Assembly (NCBI RefSeq): GCF_943373825.1
Contig: NZ_CALSBP010000002.1
Coordinates: 3,585,501-3,649,500, forward strand
Direction of reading: 5' to 3'
Source: Aquimarina spinulae
Lineage (GTDB): Bacteria; Bacteroidota; Bacteroidia; Flavobacteriales; Flavobacteriaceae
Length of the DNA: 64,000 bases
Below, piece by piece: positions 20,118-27,185 of this stretch; the stretch's first letter is position 1; each line of letters begins with the position of its first letter. Below the pieces are notes generated by a model. That model saw nothing but the letters and a program-made list of their open reading frames with translations, made no database searches and was not told the origin of the DNA. Position numbers and translations under genes: made by a program.

Positions 20118-21398
20118 TTATTTATACAATGGAAAATTTTTCATCCAGTTATTTACTTCTGTTTTGATAGATGAAATCTTAGAATCATTATCATGGTTTG
20201 ATAATACTTCATCTATAAAACCAACCATGGTATACATGTCATTTTCTTTCATTCCTCTGGTAGTAATGGCAGATGTTCCTAGTCTCATACCAGATGTTAC
20301 AAATGGTGATTTATCATCAAAGGGCACCATGTTTTTGTTAATTGTAATATCTGCTTTTATCAATGTGTTTTCTGCTAATTTTCCTGTGATGTCTTTTGAT
20401 CGCAGATCAATAAGAGCCATATGGTTATCGGTTCCGTTAGAGATAATATCATATCCTCTTTCTATTAAGGCAGCACACATTGCTTTGGCATTTTTTGCTA
20501 CTTGCTCTACATATACTTTATAGTCATCAGTAAGCGCTTCACCAAATGCAACCGCTTTTGCTGCGATTACATGTTCTAATGGTCCTCCTTGAGTTCCAGG
20601 GAAAACAGCCATATCTAAAACATTAGACATCATTTTGATTACTCCTTTTTTGGTAGCGTGGCCCCATGGATTTTCAAAATCTTGCCCCATCATAATCATT
20701 CCTCCTCTTGGGCCTCTCAATGTTTTATGTGTTGTAGTCGTTACAATATGACAATGTTTTATAGGATCATTTAATAGACCTTTAGCAATTAATCCTGCCG
20801 GATGAGAGATATCTGCCAATAATAAAGCTCCTGTCTGATCTGCTATAGCTCTTAATCTTTCATAATCCCAATCACGACTATAGGCAGATGCTCCGCAAAC
20901 AATTAATTTAGGCTTTTCTCTTTCTGCTGTTTCTGCAACGGTATCCCAATTGATAAGACCTGTTTCTTGTTCTACTCCATAGAAACTCGGTTGATAAATT
21001 TTACCAGAAAAGTTAACCGGTGATCCATGAGTAAGATGACCTCCGTGTGATAGGTCAAAACCTAGTATTTTATCACCTGGATTAAGACAACCTAGCATTA
21101 CAGCTGCGTTAGCTTGCGCTCCAGAATGCGGTTGTACATTTACCCATTCTGCTCCAAAGAGTTTTGCAGCTCTATCTATGGCAAGTGTTTCTACCTTATC
21201 GACTACTTCACAACCGCCATAATATCTTTTTCCAGGAAGTCCTTCTGCATATTTGTTGGTTAGAGAAGAACCCATGGCAGACATAACTTGCTTAGATGTA
21301 AAGTTTTCTGAGGCAATTAGCTCTATTCCATGTTCTTGACGTTCTGTTTCTTCTACGATAAGGTTTTTTATCTCATTGTCCTGAATATCTTGTACCAT
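20118..21398 (-). CDS. glyA: Serine hydroxymethyltransferase
   Basis: A 426-residue PLP enzyme. The lysine that binds PLP is in [15 protein letters not shown], near residue 221. [19 protein letters not shown] and [17 protein letters not shown] are hallmark N-terminal segments. It converts serine plus THF to glycine plus methylene-THF. It heads the operon with the three glycine-cleavage genes, so glycine production and breakdown are expressed together. The 5' region carries a direct repeat and hairpin (21435-21490) but nothing that looks like a glycine riboswitch. Confidence 0.96.
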   Translation of the reverse strand: MVQDIQDNEIKNLIVEETERQEHGIELIASENFTSKQVMSAMGSSLTNKYAEGLPGKRYYGGCEVVDKVETLAIDRAAKLFGAEWVNVQPHSGAQANAAVMLGCLNPGDKILGFDLSHGGHLTHGSPVNFSGKIYQPSFYGVEQETGLINWDTVAETAEREKPKLIVCGASAYSRDWDYERLRAIADQTGALLLADISHPAGLIAKGLLNDPIKHCHIVTTTTHKTLRGPRGGMIMMGQDFENPWGHATKKGVIKMMSNVLDMAVFPGTQGGPLEHVIAAKAVAFGEALTDDYKVYVEQVAKNAKAMCAALIERGYDIISNGTDNHMALIDLRSKDITGKLAENTLIKADITINKNMVPFDDKSPFVTSGMRLGTSAITTRGMKENDMYTMVGFIDEVLSNHDNDSKISSIKTEVNNWMKNFPLYK

Positions 21399-21434
21399 AT
21401 TTTCTTTTTTTTAGCATATTACACCCAATATTGA

Positions 21435-21490
21435 GCATCGGATTTTGGTTACTATATTTTTTGATGCATCGGATTTTGACGCATCAAAAA
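21435..21490. promoter_or_regulatory. 13-bp direct repeat and 10-bp hairpin upstream of glyA
   Basis: GCATCGGATTTTG occurs at 21435-21447 and 21466-21478, 31 bp apart (about three helical turns). The second copy overlaps an inverted repeat TTTTTGATGC/GCATCAAAAA (21458-21467 and 21481-21490, 13-nt loop). No T-run follows on either strand, so it is not a normal terminator. It lies 37-92 bp before the glyA start and may be an operator or leader-RNA element. Confidence 0.4.
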
Positions 21491-21616
21491 TTAATGGATG
21501 CAAATTGTGAAGAATAAAATTGAAAAAATAGTACAAAATTGCAATCGAATATTTGTATCGATTTAATAAAATGAAAACGGGATAGAATGCTGTTTTGTAG
21601 TTTGTAAGAAAATGTT

Positions 21617-22450
21617 TTAGGTAATTACTTTATTGGCAAATTGTTTAGGGGTAATACCTATTATTTTTTTGAAATGACGGGTAAAATGACTTTGGTCAAA
21701 AAAACCAGACTGGTAGGCAACTTCTGTTGCAGATAATCTTTCTGTTAGTAGTTTTTTAGCTTTTTCTATTCTAAGATTTACTAAATATTGATGTGGAGGT
21801 AGTTGATATTGTTTTTTAAAAGATTTGATCAAGCCGTATTCTGAAATACCTGTTAAGTTAGAAAGATCATGTGTCGAAACTTCTTCAAGATAATGGTCGT
21901 GTAAATATTCTTTGATTTGCCGTGCAACAATAAGTTTTTCTGAAATTGGTTCATTATTTATTTCAGTATACGCATACTTTTGGATAAGCTCTTTAAGAAA
22001 TTCCATAAGTAAACATTCGTACTTTGGATTATGTTGATTGTAAATCAAATTCGGAAATACGGCTTTACCTTTTTTGAATAATACCTTATTGTTTATAATA
22101 TTTTCTTTAAAAATAGGTAACTCTATAGGCAGATTTAGAGTATCCATAGCCTTTTTCATGATCCCAATAGGAATATACATAGTAAGAAAATTCCATGGTG
22201 AATTTTTTACAGGCTTTCCTGTATGTACTTCATAGGGATTGAAAACAAGAATTGAACCAGTAGATAAAATAAAATTAGAAGAATCGTTAGAATAGTCACC
22301 AATACCATAATCCATAAAAATTATAGTGTAACTTTCATGAAAATGAGGCTTAAATTGATGTGATGTAAATGACCCCTTAAACAACTCTAAATTATCGAGA
22401 GCGTTATTTATAAAATGCTGGACATTATTATGTTTGTTTTTGTCATACAT
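21617..22450 (-). CDS. AraC family transcriptional regulator
   Basis: A 277-residue protein with an N-terminal cupin-like sensor (about residues 15-110; SFTSHQFKPHFHESYTI and LVFNPYEVHTGKPV) and a C-terminal double HTH (about 175-272; YQSGFFDQSHFTRHFKKIIGITPKQF is the classic AraC second-helix signature). It probably binds a small ligand and activates or represses transcription. It is on the same strand as, and 218 bp upstream of, glyA. Whether it regulates that operon is unknown; the repeat pair in between is the obvious candidate site. Confidence 0.88.
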   Translation of the reverse strand: MYDKNKHNNVQHFINNALDNLELFKGSFTSHQFKPHFHESYTIIFMDYGIGDYSNDSSNFILSTGSILVFNPYEVHTGKPVKNSPWNFLTMYIPIGIMKKAMDTLNLPIELPIFKENIINNKVLFKKGKAVFPNLIYNQHNPKYECLLMEFLKELIQKYAYTEINNEPISEKLIVARQIKEYLHDHYLEEVSTHDLSNLTGISEYGLIKSFKKQYQLPPHQYLVNLRIEKAKKLLTERLSATEVAYQSGFFDQSHFTRHFKKIIGITPKQFANKVIT

Positions 22451-22719
22451 TATCTCAATAATTTACTTTTGAGCGATTTTTTAATCATTCAAAACTCAAA
22501 AAAATCCTTGGTATAATTCTTAACTTACGATACTAACAAAAAGTATTTCTATACTTTTTTAAGTAGCTAATATATGTCGGTTTTATAAATTATCTATAAT
22601 CAATAGTTTGAAATGTATTAAAAAATGTATGTTTTGATGTTTTAGTACTATTATATGGATAATTTAGTATGATATTGAATAGATAAAAACTATGTTTTTT
22701 GGTTCTTTATATATAAATA

Positions 22720-23631
22720 TTAACCATTTATAGCTTCTACGTATTCTACTTTGTCTTTTAACATCTCTTTTAGCATATTTTCGATTCCATTTTTTAATGT
22801 AAAAGTAGAAGACGGACATCCACTGCAAGCTCCTTGTAAAATTACTTTTACACCTTTGCTCTTCGGATCATAAGAATCAAATAATATGTTACCCCCATCA
22901 CTAGCTACAGCAGGTTTAATATATTCATCAATAATATTTACAATATCTTTTGAGACATCATCCAGATTTTCAAAATCTAAATCAGACTGTTTTTTTACTT
23001 CTTCTTTTGTCACAGCAGCATTTGCGGTTAAAACTTCTTTACCTTGCTCTAGATAACTGCGTATAAAATCTCTGATCTCTGTGGTAATATCGTTCCAATC
23101 TGCCAAGTCGTATTTCCCTATAGAAATATAATTTTCATCAATGTATACTTCCTTAACAAACGGAAAATGAAATAACTCTTGTGCCAAGGGTGCTTCGCTG
23201 GCATCATCAATATTTTTAAATTCATGCCCTGCGGTGACTAATTTTTTATTAGCAACAAACTTTAATACAGCAGGGTTAGGTGTACTCTCTGCATAAATAG
23301 TAATAGGAACTTTTTTTGTGGTTTCGGTCTCGGTTTCAGTAATAATAGGTTGACCACTATTTAGGTAATTTTTGATTTGTTGTGCAACTTCTTCCTGCAC
23401 ATCTTGCCATTCTACAATATCATACTTATCTATTGCAACAAAATTTTGTGCAATAAATACCCTTTTTACAAATGGGAGATAAAACAATTGTTGTGCAAGA
23501 GGAGCATTTTTGGCCTGATCTATATTCTCAAATTCATAACTAGTATGCTGGGTTAGAAAATAATTGGCTTCAAACTTAACAATACCCGGATTTGAAGTAG
23601 GTTCTATTTTTATTTCAAAACTCTTTTCCAT
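22720..23631 (-). CDS. NifU/Nfu-type Fe-S cluster scaffold with doubled N-terminal domain
   Basis: A 303-residue protein. Two homologous Nfu_N-type domains lie in tandem (about residues 5-92 and 107-192): TSNPGIVKFEANYFLTQ and later STPNPAVLKFVANKKLV; APLAQQLFYLPFVKRVF and later APLAQELFHFPFVKEVY. A C-terminal NifU domain (about 220-303) has the cluster-binding CxxC in GACSGCPSSTFTLKNG (near 267-270). The family carries 4Fe-4S clusters to target apoproteins in the cytoplasm. The duplication makes it longer than the standard single-domain Nfu of about 190 residues. It is transcribed alone. Confidence 0.9.
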   Translation of the reverse strand: MEKSFEIKIEPTSNPGIVKFEANYFLTQHTSYEFENIDQAKNAPLAQQLFYLPFVKRVFIAQNFVAIDKYDIVEWQDVQEEVAQQIKNYLNSGQPIITETETETTKKVPITIYAESTPNPAVLKFVANKKLVTAGHEFKNIDDASEAPLAQELFHFPFVKEVYIDENYISIGKYDLADWNDITTEIRDFIRSYLEQGKEVLTANAAVTKEEVKKQSDLDFENLDDVSKDIVNIIDEYIKPAVASDGGNILFDSYDPKSKGVKVILQGACSGCPSSTFTLKNGIENMLKEMLKDKVEYVEAING

Positions 23632-24155
23632 GTGCTATTTTTTTGCAAATCTACTAAAAAGCAACACGATATTAGTAATGTATGCGTAATGCTAACAGTT
23701 TTTAACTAATCTTAAATACATGTAGATAAATAAAGTGCATCATTTTGACTTTTGTTGTTGAATTTGATAATAATTATATAGACACAAAGAAGAATAAGAT
23801 TATCGATCAAAAATTTCATCACTAATAATAAGTGATTCATCACAAAATCTTTATTAAACGTTGATTTATAATGGGAATGCAGCTATGTTTGCACAAAAAA
23901 TATAATGATCAAGGACAGATTTCTAATGCCTATAATTGGTTAAAAATTATAACCAGAAGAAGGAGTACATCCTTTGACTTGTTTTGACTTCAAAAAGTAT
24001 AGATCTTGTATTCTGACAAAAATTTATATCTTTGGAGCGATTGAAATACAATGATTTATTTAAAAAAATAAGGTGAAGCCTCACAATATAAACTGTTTTT
24101 AATAGTTTAGATTGAATTCACAAATTCTATTTAGCCCCTAAATAATAGTGCTCAA
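23632..24155. other. 524-bp divergent intergenic region
   Basis: This lies between the Nfu gene (leftward) and the PorP/SprF gene (rightward). It holds a likely promoter for the latter (24006-24034) and an imperfect hairpin ATCACT-N7-AGTGAT near 23818. There is also a 38-codon frame at 23871-23987 with no recognisable similarity. Nothing else could be supported. Confidence 0.5.
24006..24034 (+). promoter_or_regulatory. Bacteroidota-type promoter for the PorP/SprF gene
   Basis: A -33 TTG (24006-24008) and a -7 box TATCTTTG (24027-24034), 18 bp apart, match the Bacteroidota TTTG/TANNTTTG consensus. The resulting leader would be about 115 nt. Confidence 0.45.
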
Positions 24156-25178
24156 ATGAACTTAAAAACATTCTATGTAGTAGTATTAGTACTGGTATCT
24201 CCATTTGTCTTCTCGCAAGAAGGTATTCCTGTATACTCTGATTATCTCTCTGATAATTTGTACTTAATACATCCTGCAATGGCTGGCGCATCAAATGCTA
24301 ATAAAATTAGGCTTACTGCCAGAAAGCAATGGTTTGATGTGAATAATGCACCTAATCTGCAGACATTAAATATTAATTTTAGAACTGGTGAGAAATCTGG
24401 TTTAGGAGGAATTGTATATAGAGATGAAAATGGTAGGTTTTCTCAGACAGGACTGTATGTAACATATGCTTATCACCTTTTGTTTTCTAGAGATAGAACA
24501 GATTTAAATATGTTATCTTTTGGTCTTAGTGCTGGTTTGATACAATCTAATGTGGATTTAAGAGGGCTTGATGATCCTTTTGACCCAGATCCTGTAATTC
24601 TGGATAGAGTGCAAAAAGATGTATATTATAATGTTGATGTAGGATTATCTTATAATTATTTAGAATGGTATGCCCATATTACTGTTAAAAATATATTGCC
24701 AACTGTTCGTGATGTTTTTGATAATGATACTCCGATACGAGAATCTAATAATCAACGTAGATATATCTTTTCTTTAGGGTATTTGTTTGGTATTGGTGCT
24801 ACTCCGTGGAGTTTAGAACCATCTATTATGTATCAAGCCACAGATGAAACTCAGGAAAGTACCATTGATGCTAATTTAAAAGTATATCGAGATTTTAGTT
24901 CCAGTACTTTATGGGGAGGAATATCTTACAGACGTAGCCTGGATGGAGCAGAATTTTCTCAGGATGGGACTTCTATAGAAAGCCAGCAATTGCAATACAT
25001 AACCCCATTTTTGGGAGTTAATTATAAAAAATGGATGGTTGGGTATACTTACAGTTATCAATTAAATTCGGTAGTGCTTAGTAATGGAGGTTTTCACCAA
25101 ATTACTCTAGGGTACGATTTTGGGAAACGTAAGGAAAGATGGAATTGTAATTGTCCGGCGGTTAATTCTAAAAACTGA
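24156..25178 (+). CDS. PorP/SprF family type IX secretion outer-membrane protein
   Basis: A 340-residue protein with a signal peptide (MNLKTFYVVVLVLVSPFVFSQ) and beta-barrel pattern. The hallmark N-terminal part YSDYLSDNLYLIHPAMAGAS and the KQWFDVNNAPNLQTLN segment identify PorP/SprF. Members are outer-membrane partners of the type IX secretion system, often dedicated to anchoring or secreting one large adhesin encoded next door. Here no such adhesin is adjacent, so it is an orphan copy. It ends in CNCPAVNSKN, followed by a strong bidirectional terminator. Confidence 0.9.
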   Translation: MNLKTFYVVVLVLVSPFVFSQEGIPVYSDYLSDNLYLIHPAMAGASNANKIRLTARKQWFDVNNAPNLQTLNINFRTGEKSGLGGIVYRDENGRFSQTGLYVTYAYHLLFSRDRTDLNMLSFGLSAGLIQSNVDLRGLDDPFDPDPVILDRVQKDVYYNVDVGLSYNYLEWYAHITVKNILPTVRDVFDNDTPIRESNNQRRYIFSLGYLFGIGATPWSLEPSIMYQATDETQESTIDANLKVYRDFSSSTLWGGISYRRSLDGAEFSQDGTSIESQQLQYITPFLGVNYKKWMVGYTYSYQLNSVVLSNGGFHQITLGYDFGKRKERWNCNCPAVNSKN

Positions 25179-25205
25179 TCACAGTATAAAAATATTACGT
25201 AAAAG

Positions 25206-25247
25206 ATAAAATAAATGCCTGCAAATATGCAGGCATTTATTTTATTT
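25206..25247. terminator. Bidirectional terminator between PorP/SprF and rhodanese genes
   Basis: An 18-bp near-perfect stem centred on an AATA loop (25224-25227; core AATGCCTGCA/TGCAGGCATT) is flanked by A- and T-rich tracts. It serves the rightward PorP/SprF gene and the leftward rhodanese gene; the last codon and stop of the latter lie within the right arm. Confidence 0.88.
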
Positions 25248-25754
25248 GGTAAAAGTACCATCAAATTGTAATCTTTGATCTTTTATAGGAACCAAAGAGG
25301 ACAATTCATATACATTTTTATAACCATATCCATAGAGATTTATAAATGTTGGGATATTTAATGCTAGAGGAGCCATTTTGGAAGCAAAATTAATAGAATC
25401 TCCATCGATATTGTTATTACAATAAATTAAAATACGAGTCTTTTTAGAAGGTATTTTTTTTGCCAGTTTTCCTTCTGTAAAATCAGAAAAATTGATATGA
25501 GTTGCTCCCTTAAGGTGTTTTTGTTTGTAAGCACTTTCAGAACGAGTATCTAATAAAATAGTATTCTCATCTGCCATATACTTTAGAAAAGTCTCCAGAG
25601 GGATTAATCGTTCTTTTCTATATTCTAAAATTTCTTCAGATATTTCCAGAAAAGAATCATAATCAACATTTGATTTTGATAACTTCTTTTGTTGCTGTGC
25701 CTGCATGGACATAGGTATTAGAATTAGTATAATTACTTTAATAACTGTTTTCAT
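25242..25754 (-). CDS. Secreted rhodanese-like domain protein
   Basis: A 170-residue protein with a signal peptide (MKTVIKVIILILIPMSMQAQ) and one rhodanese domain (about residues 55-155). It has the entry motif LLDTRSESAYKQKHLKGATHINF and an active-site cysteine in LIYCNNNIDGDS. Single-domain rhodaneses move sulfane sulfur or simply bind; the export signal puts this one in the periplasm or envelope. It follows the vWA lipoprotein gene by 41 bp on the same strand and probably shares its transcript. Confidence 0.82.
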   Translation of the reverse strand: MKTVIKVIILILIPMSMQAQQQKKLSKSNVDYDSFLEISEEILEYRKERLIPLETFLKYMADENTILLDTRSESAYKQKHLKGATHINFSDFTEGKLAKKIPSKKTRILIYCNNNIDGDSINFASKMAPLALNIPTFINLYGYGYKNVYELSSLVPIKDQRLQFDGTFTK

Positions 25755-25795
25755 CTTGAATGTTTATTTTCTTAGAACACACTATTTTTTATGAT

Positions 25796-26968
25796 TTATT
25801 CTTCCCAGGAGAAAGATTTTTTTCTTCCTTGCTTTTTGATAGCATTTAGTAAAGCAGCTTCCAGGTTTGTATCATCTTTTTTACTGTTTTCTTTGATATA
25901 CGATACACGCTTTTTATTTAACTCTTTAATTTTTTGTTGTATCTCTTTACGCGTTTTACTTTTTTCTGCGATATATTGCTTTAACTCAGCTTTGGATTTT
26001 CCTTTAAGCTCTTTTGGTAATTCGTCTTTTGCTACTTTTTCTACTTCAAAAGCTTCGTCCTCAGCAGCATCGATTAGATCCCAGCTTTTGTTTTTATAGA
26101 AACCAGAACTCTTGCTAACGGTTCGACTTACGGCATTAGCAGAACTGTAGGATCTTGCATTACTATCCTGTTCAGCTTGTAATTGTCTTTTTTGAGCACC
26201 TTGGTGACCATAATAGATATATGTACCATTTAGTTTATGATTGAGCTTAAGAATAATATCATCGTATGGTGTTGCAATATGTACAGTTTCGCGATTATGA
26301 TCAATTGCACTATATTCTCCAGTTGTAATATCGGCTCCGTGTTTCCACATCGTTTCAATCCCTTGTCTATAATTTCCACAAAAAATGGTGTTAATAGTAA
26401 TATCTTTTTCTAATGCATCTGTTGCTGCATCTTTATAATCAACCGGTCCCTGGGTAAAAGGTTCGTTACCCGCTATGAAGATTAATTTTAAGTGATCATT
26501 ATTTTTTTTCCAACCTAATTGATTAATCGAAGTATTGATCACTTTACCACAATATTCGTTTCCTCCGTTAGTTGTAAGTGCAAAAAGTTCTTTAGATATT
26601 TCATCTAAATCATCAGAGAACGGTAAGACCTGTCTAATAAACCCTTCTTGAGATGGTAAACCATCATTACCATATTCGTATAATGCTATTTCCAGCTTTA
26701 TTTTGTTATGACCACATTTTGCATAAGAAAGCTCATTTACGATTTCCCATAGTTGAGCCTTGGCCTGGTCAATAAGCCCATCCATACTATTACTGGTGTC
26801 TAATAGTAAAGCTACTTGTATGTTGCGTGTATTTGGATCCGTTTTGGTAGTTTGTATTAAGTGGTTTTTTTCTTTTTGAAATGCGAGATCGGAGTTCGGT
26901 TTATTATTTGCGTTACAAGAAATAGTAGCAAGTAAACATAACATGCTCCATGTAAAAAATGTCTTCAT
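25796..26968 (-). CDS. von Willebrand factor A domain lipoprotein
   Basis: A 390-residue protein with a lipoprotein-type leader (MLCLLATISC, cysteine at residue 18) and a vWA domain (about residues 50-235). The metal-ion-dependent adhesion site is visible as LLDTSNSMDG (DxSxS) with later conserved Thr/Asp. A Lys/Glu-rich coiled-coil tail (about 310-380) follows. The family usually mediates protein binding at the cell envelope. It is divergently oriented to the LytS/LytTR genes, and the 217-bp gap carries three 21-bp-phased repeats, so co-regulation is plausible. Confidence 0.85.
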   Translation of the reverse strand: MKTFFTWSMLCLLATISCNANNKPNSDLAFQKEKNHLIQTTKTDPNTRNIQVALLLDTSNSMDGLIDQAKAQLWEIVNELSYAKCGHNKIKLEIALYEYGNDGLPSQEGFIRQVLPFSDDLDEISKELFALTTNGGNEYCGKVINTSINQLGWKKNNDHLKLIFIAGNEPFTQGPVDYKDAATDALEKDITINTIFCGNYRQGIETMWKHGADITTGEYSAIDHNRETVHIATPYDDIILKLNHKLNGTYIYYGHQGAQKRQLQAEQDSNARSYSSANAVSRTVSKSSGFYKNKSWDLIDAAEDEAFEVEKVAKDELPKELKGKSKAELKQYIAEKSKTRKEIQQKIKELNKKRVSYIKENSKKDDTNLEAALLNAIKKQGRKKSFSWEE

Positions 26969-27026
26969 AGTTTCCTTTTTTTATTTTGGATAAAACTATA
27001 GTTAACTTTTTTGATTAAAAATCTAT

Positions 27027-27077
27027 AATGAGGGATTAGTTAATATAAATGAGGGAACTTACTCTTTTGATTAGGGA
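27027..27077. promoter_or_regulatory. Three direct repeats at exact 21-bp spacing (probable LytTR binding array)
   Basis: AATGAGGGA at 27027-27035, AATGAGGGA at 27048-27056 and GATTAGGGA at 27069-27077 start exactly 21 bp apart. LytTR-domain regulators (AgrA, ComE) are known to bind pairs of 9-bp direct repeats with 12-bp spacers, i.e. 21-bp periods. The array lies between the vWA gene and the LytS gene, 59 bp and 109 bp from their starts, which suggests autoregulation and/or control of the divergent operon. Binding is inferred. Confidence 0.55.
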
Positions 27078-27101
27078 AGTTTCTTTTTTATCCTAAAAAG
27101 C

Positions 27102-27116
27102 TACCGTAAAACTGTG
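27102..27116. promoter_or_regulatory. Degenerate TACG-N7-CGTA-type site before the LytS gene
   Basis: TACC-GTAAAAC-TGTG has the same 7-base centre as the palindrome at 12176, but poorer half-sites. It lies 70-84 bp before the LytS start codon, just downstream of the 21-bp repeat array. Confidence 0.25.
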
Positions 27117-27185
27117 TAATCACGAGATTCGAATTTTATTATCCCATTTAAATGGATTAAGTTTACCTTGATTTAATAGTGTATA

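Noticed and set aside
21399..21616. Possible glycine riboswitch before glyA-gcvPTH
   Set aside because: The tandem-aptamer features were not found; only a direct repeat with a simple hairpin is present.
23871..23987. 38-codon open frame between the Nfu and PorP/SprF genes
   Set aside because: No signal, no recognisable similarity and no clear ribosome-binding site; it is upstream of the promoter called for the next gene. Possible by chance in a 524-bp gap.
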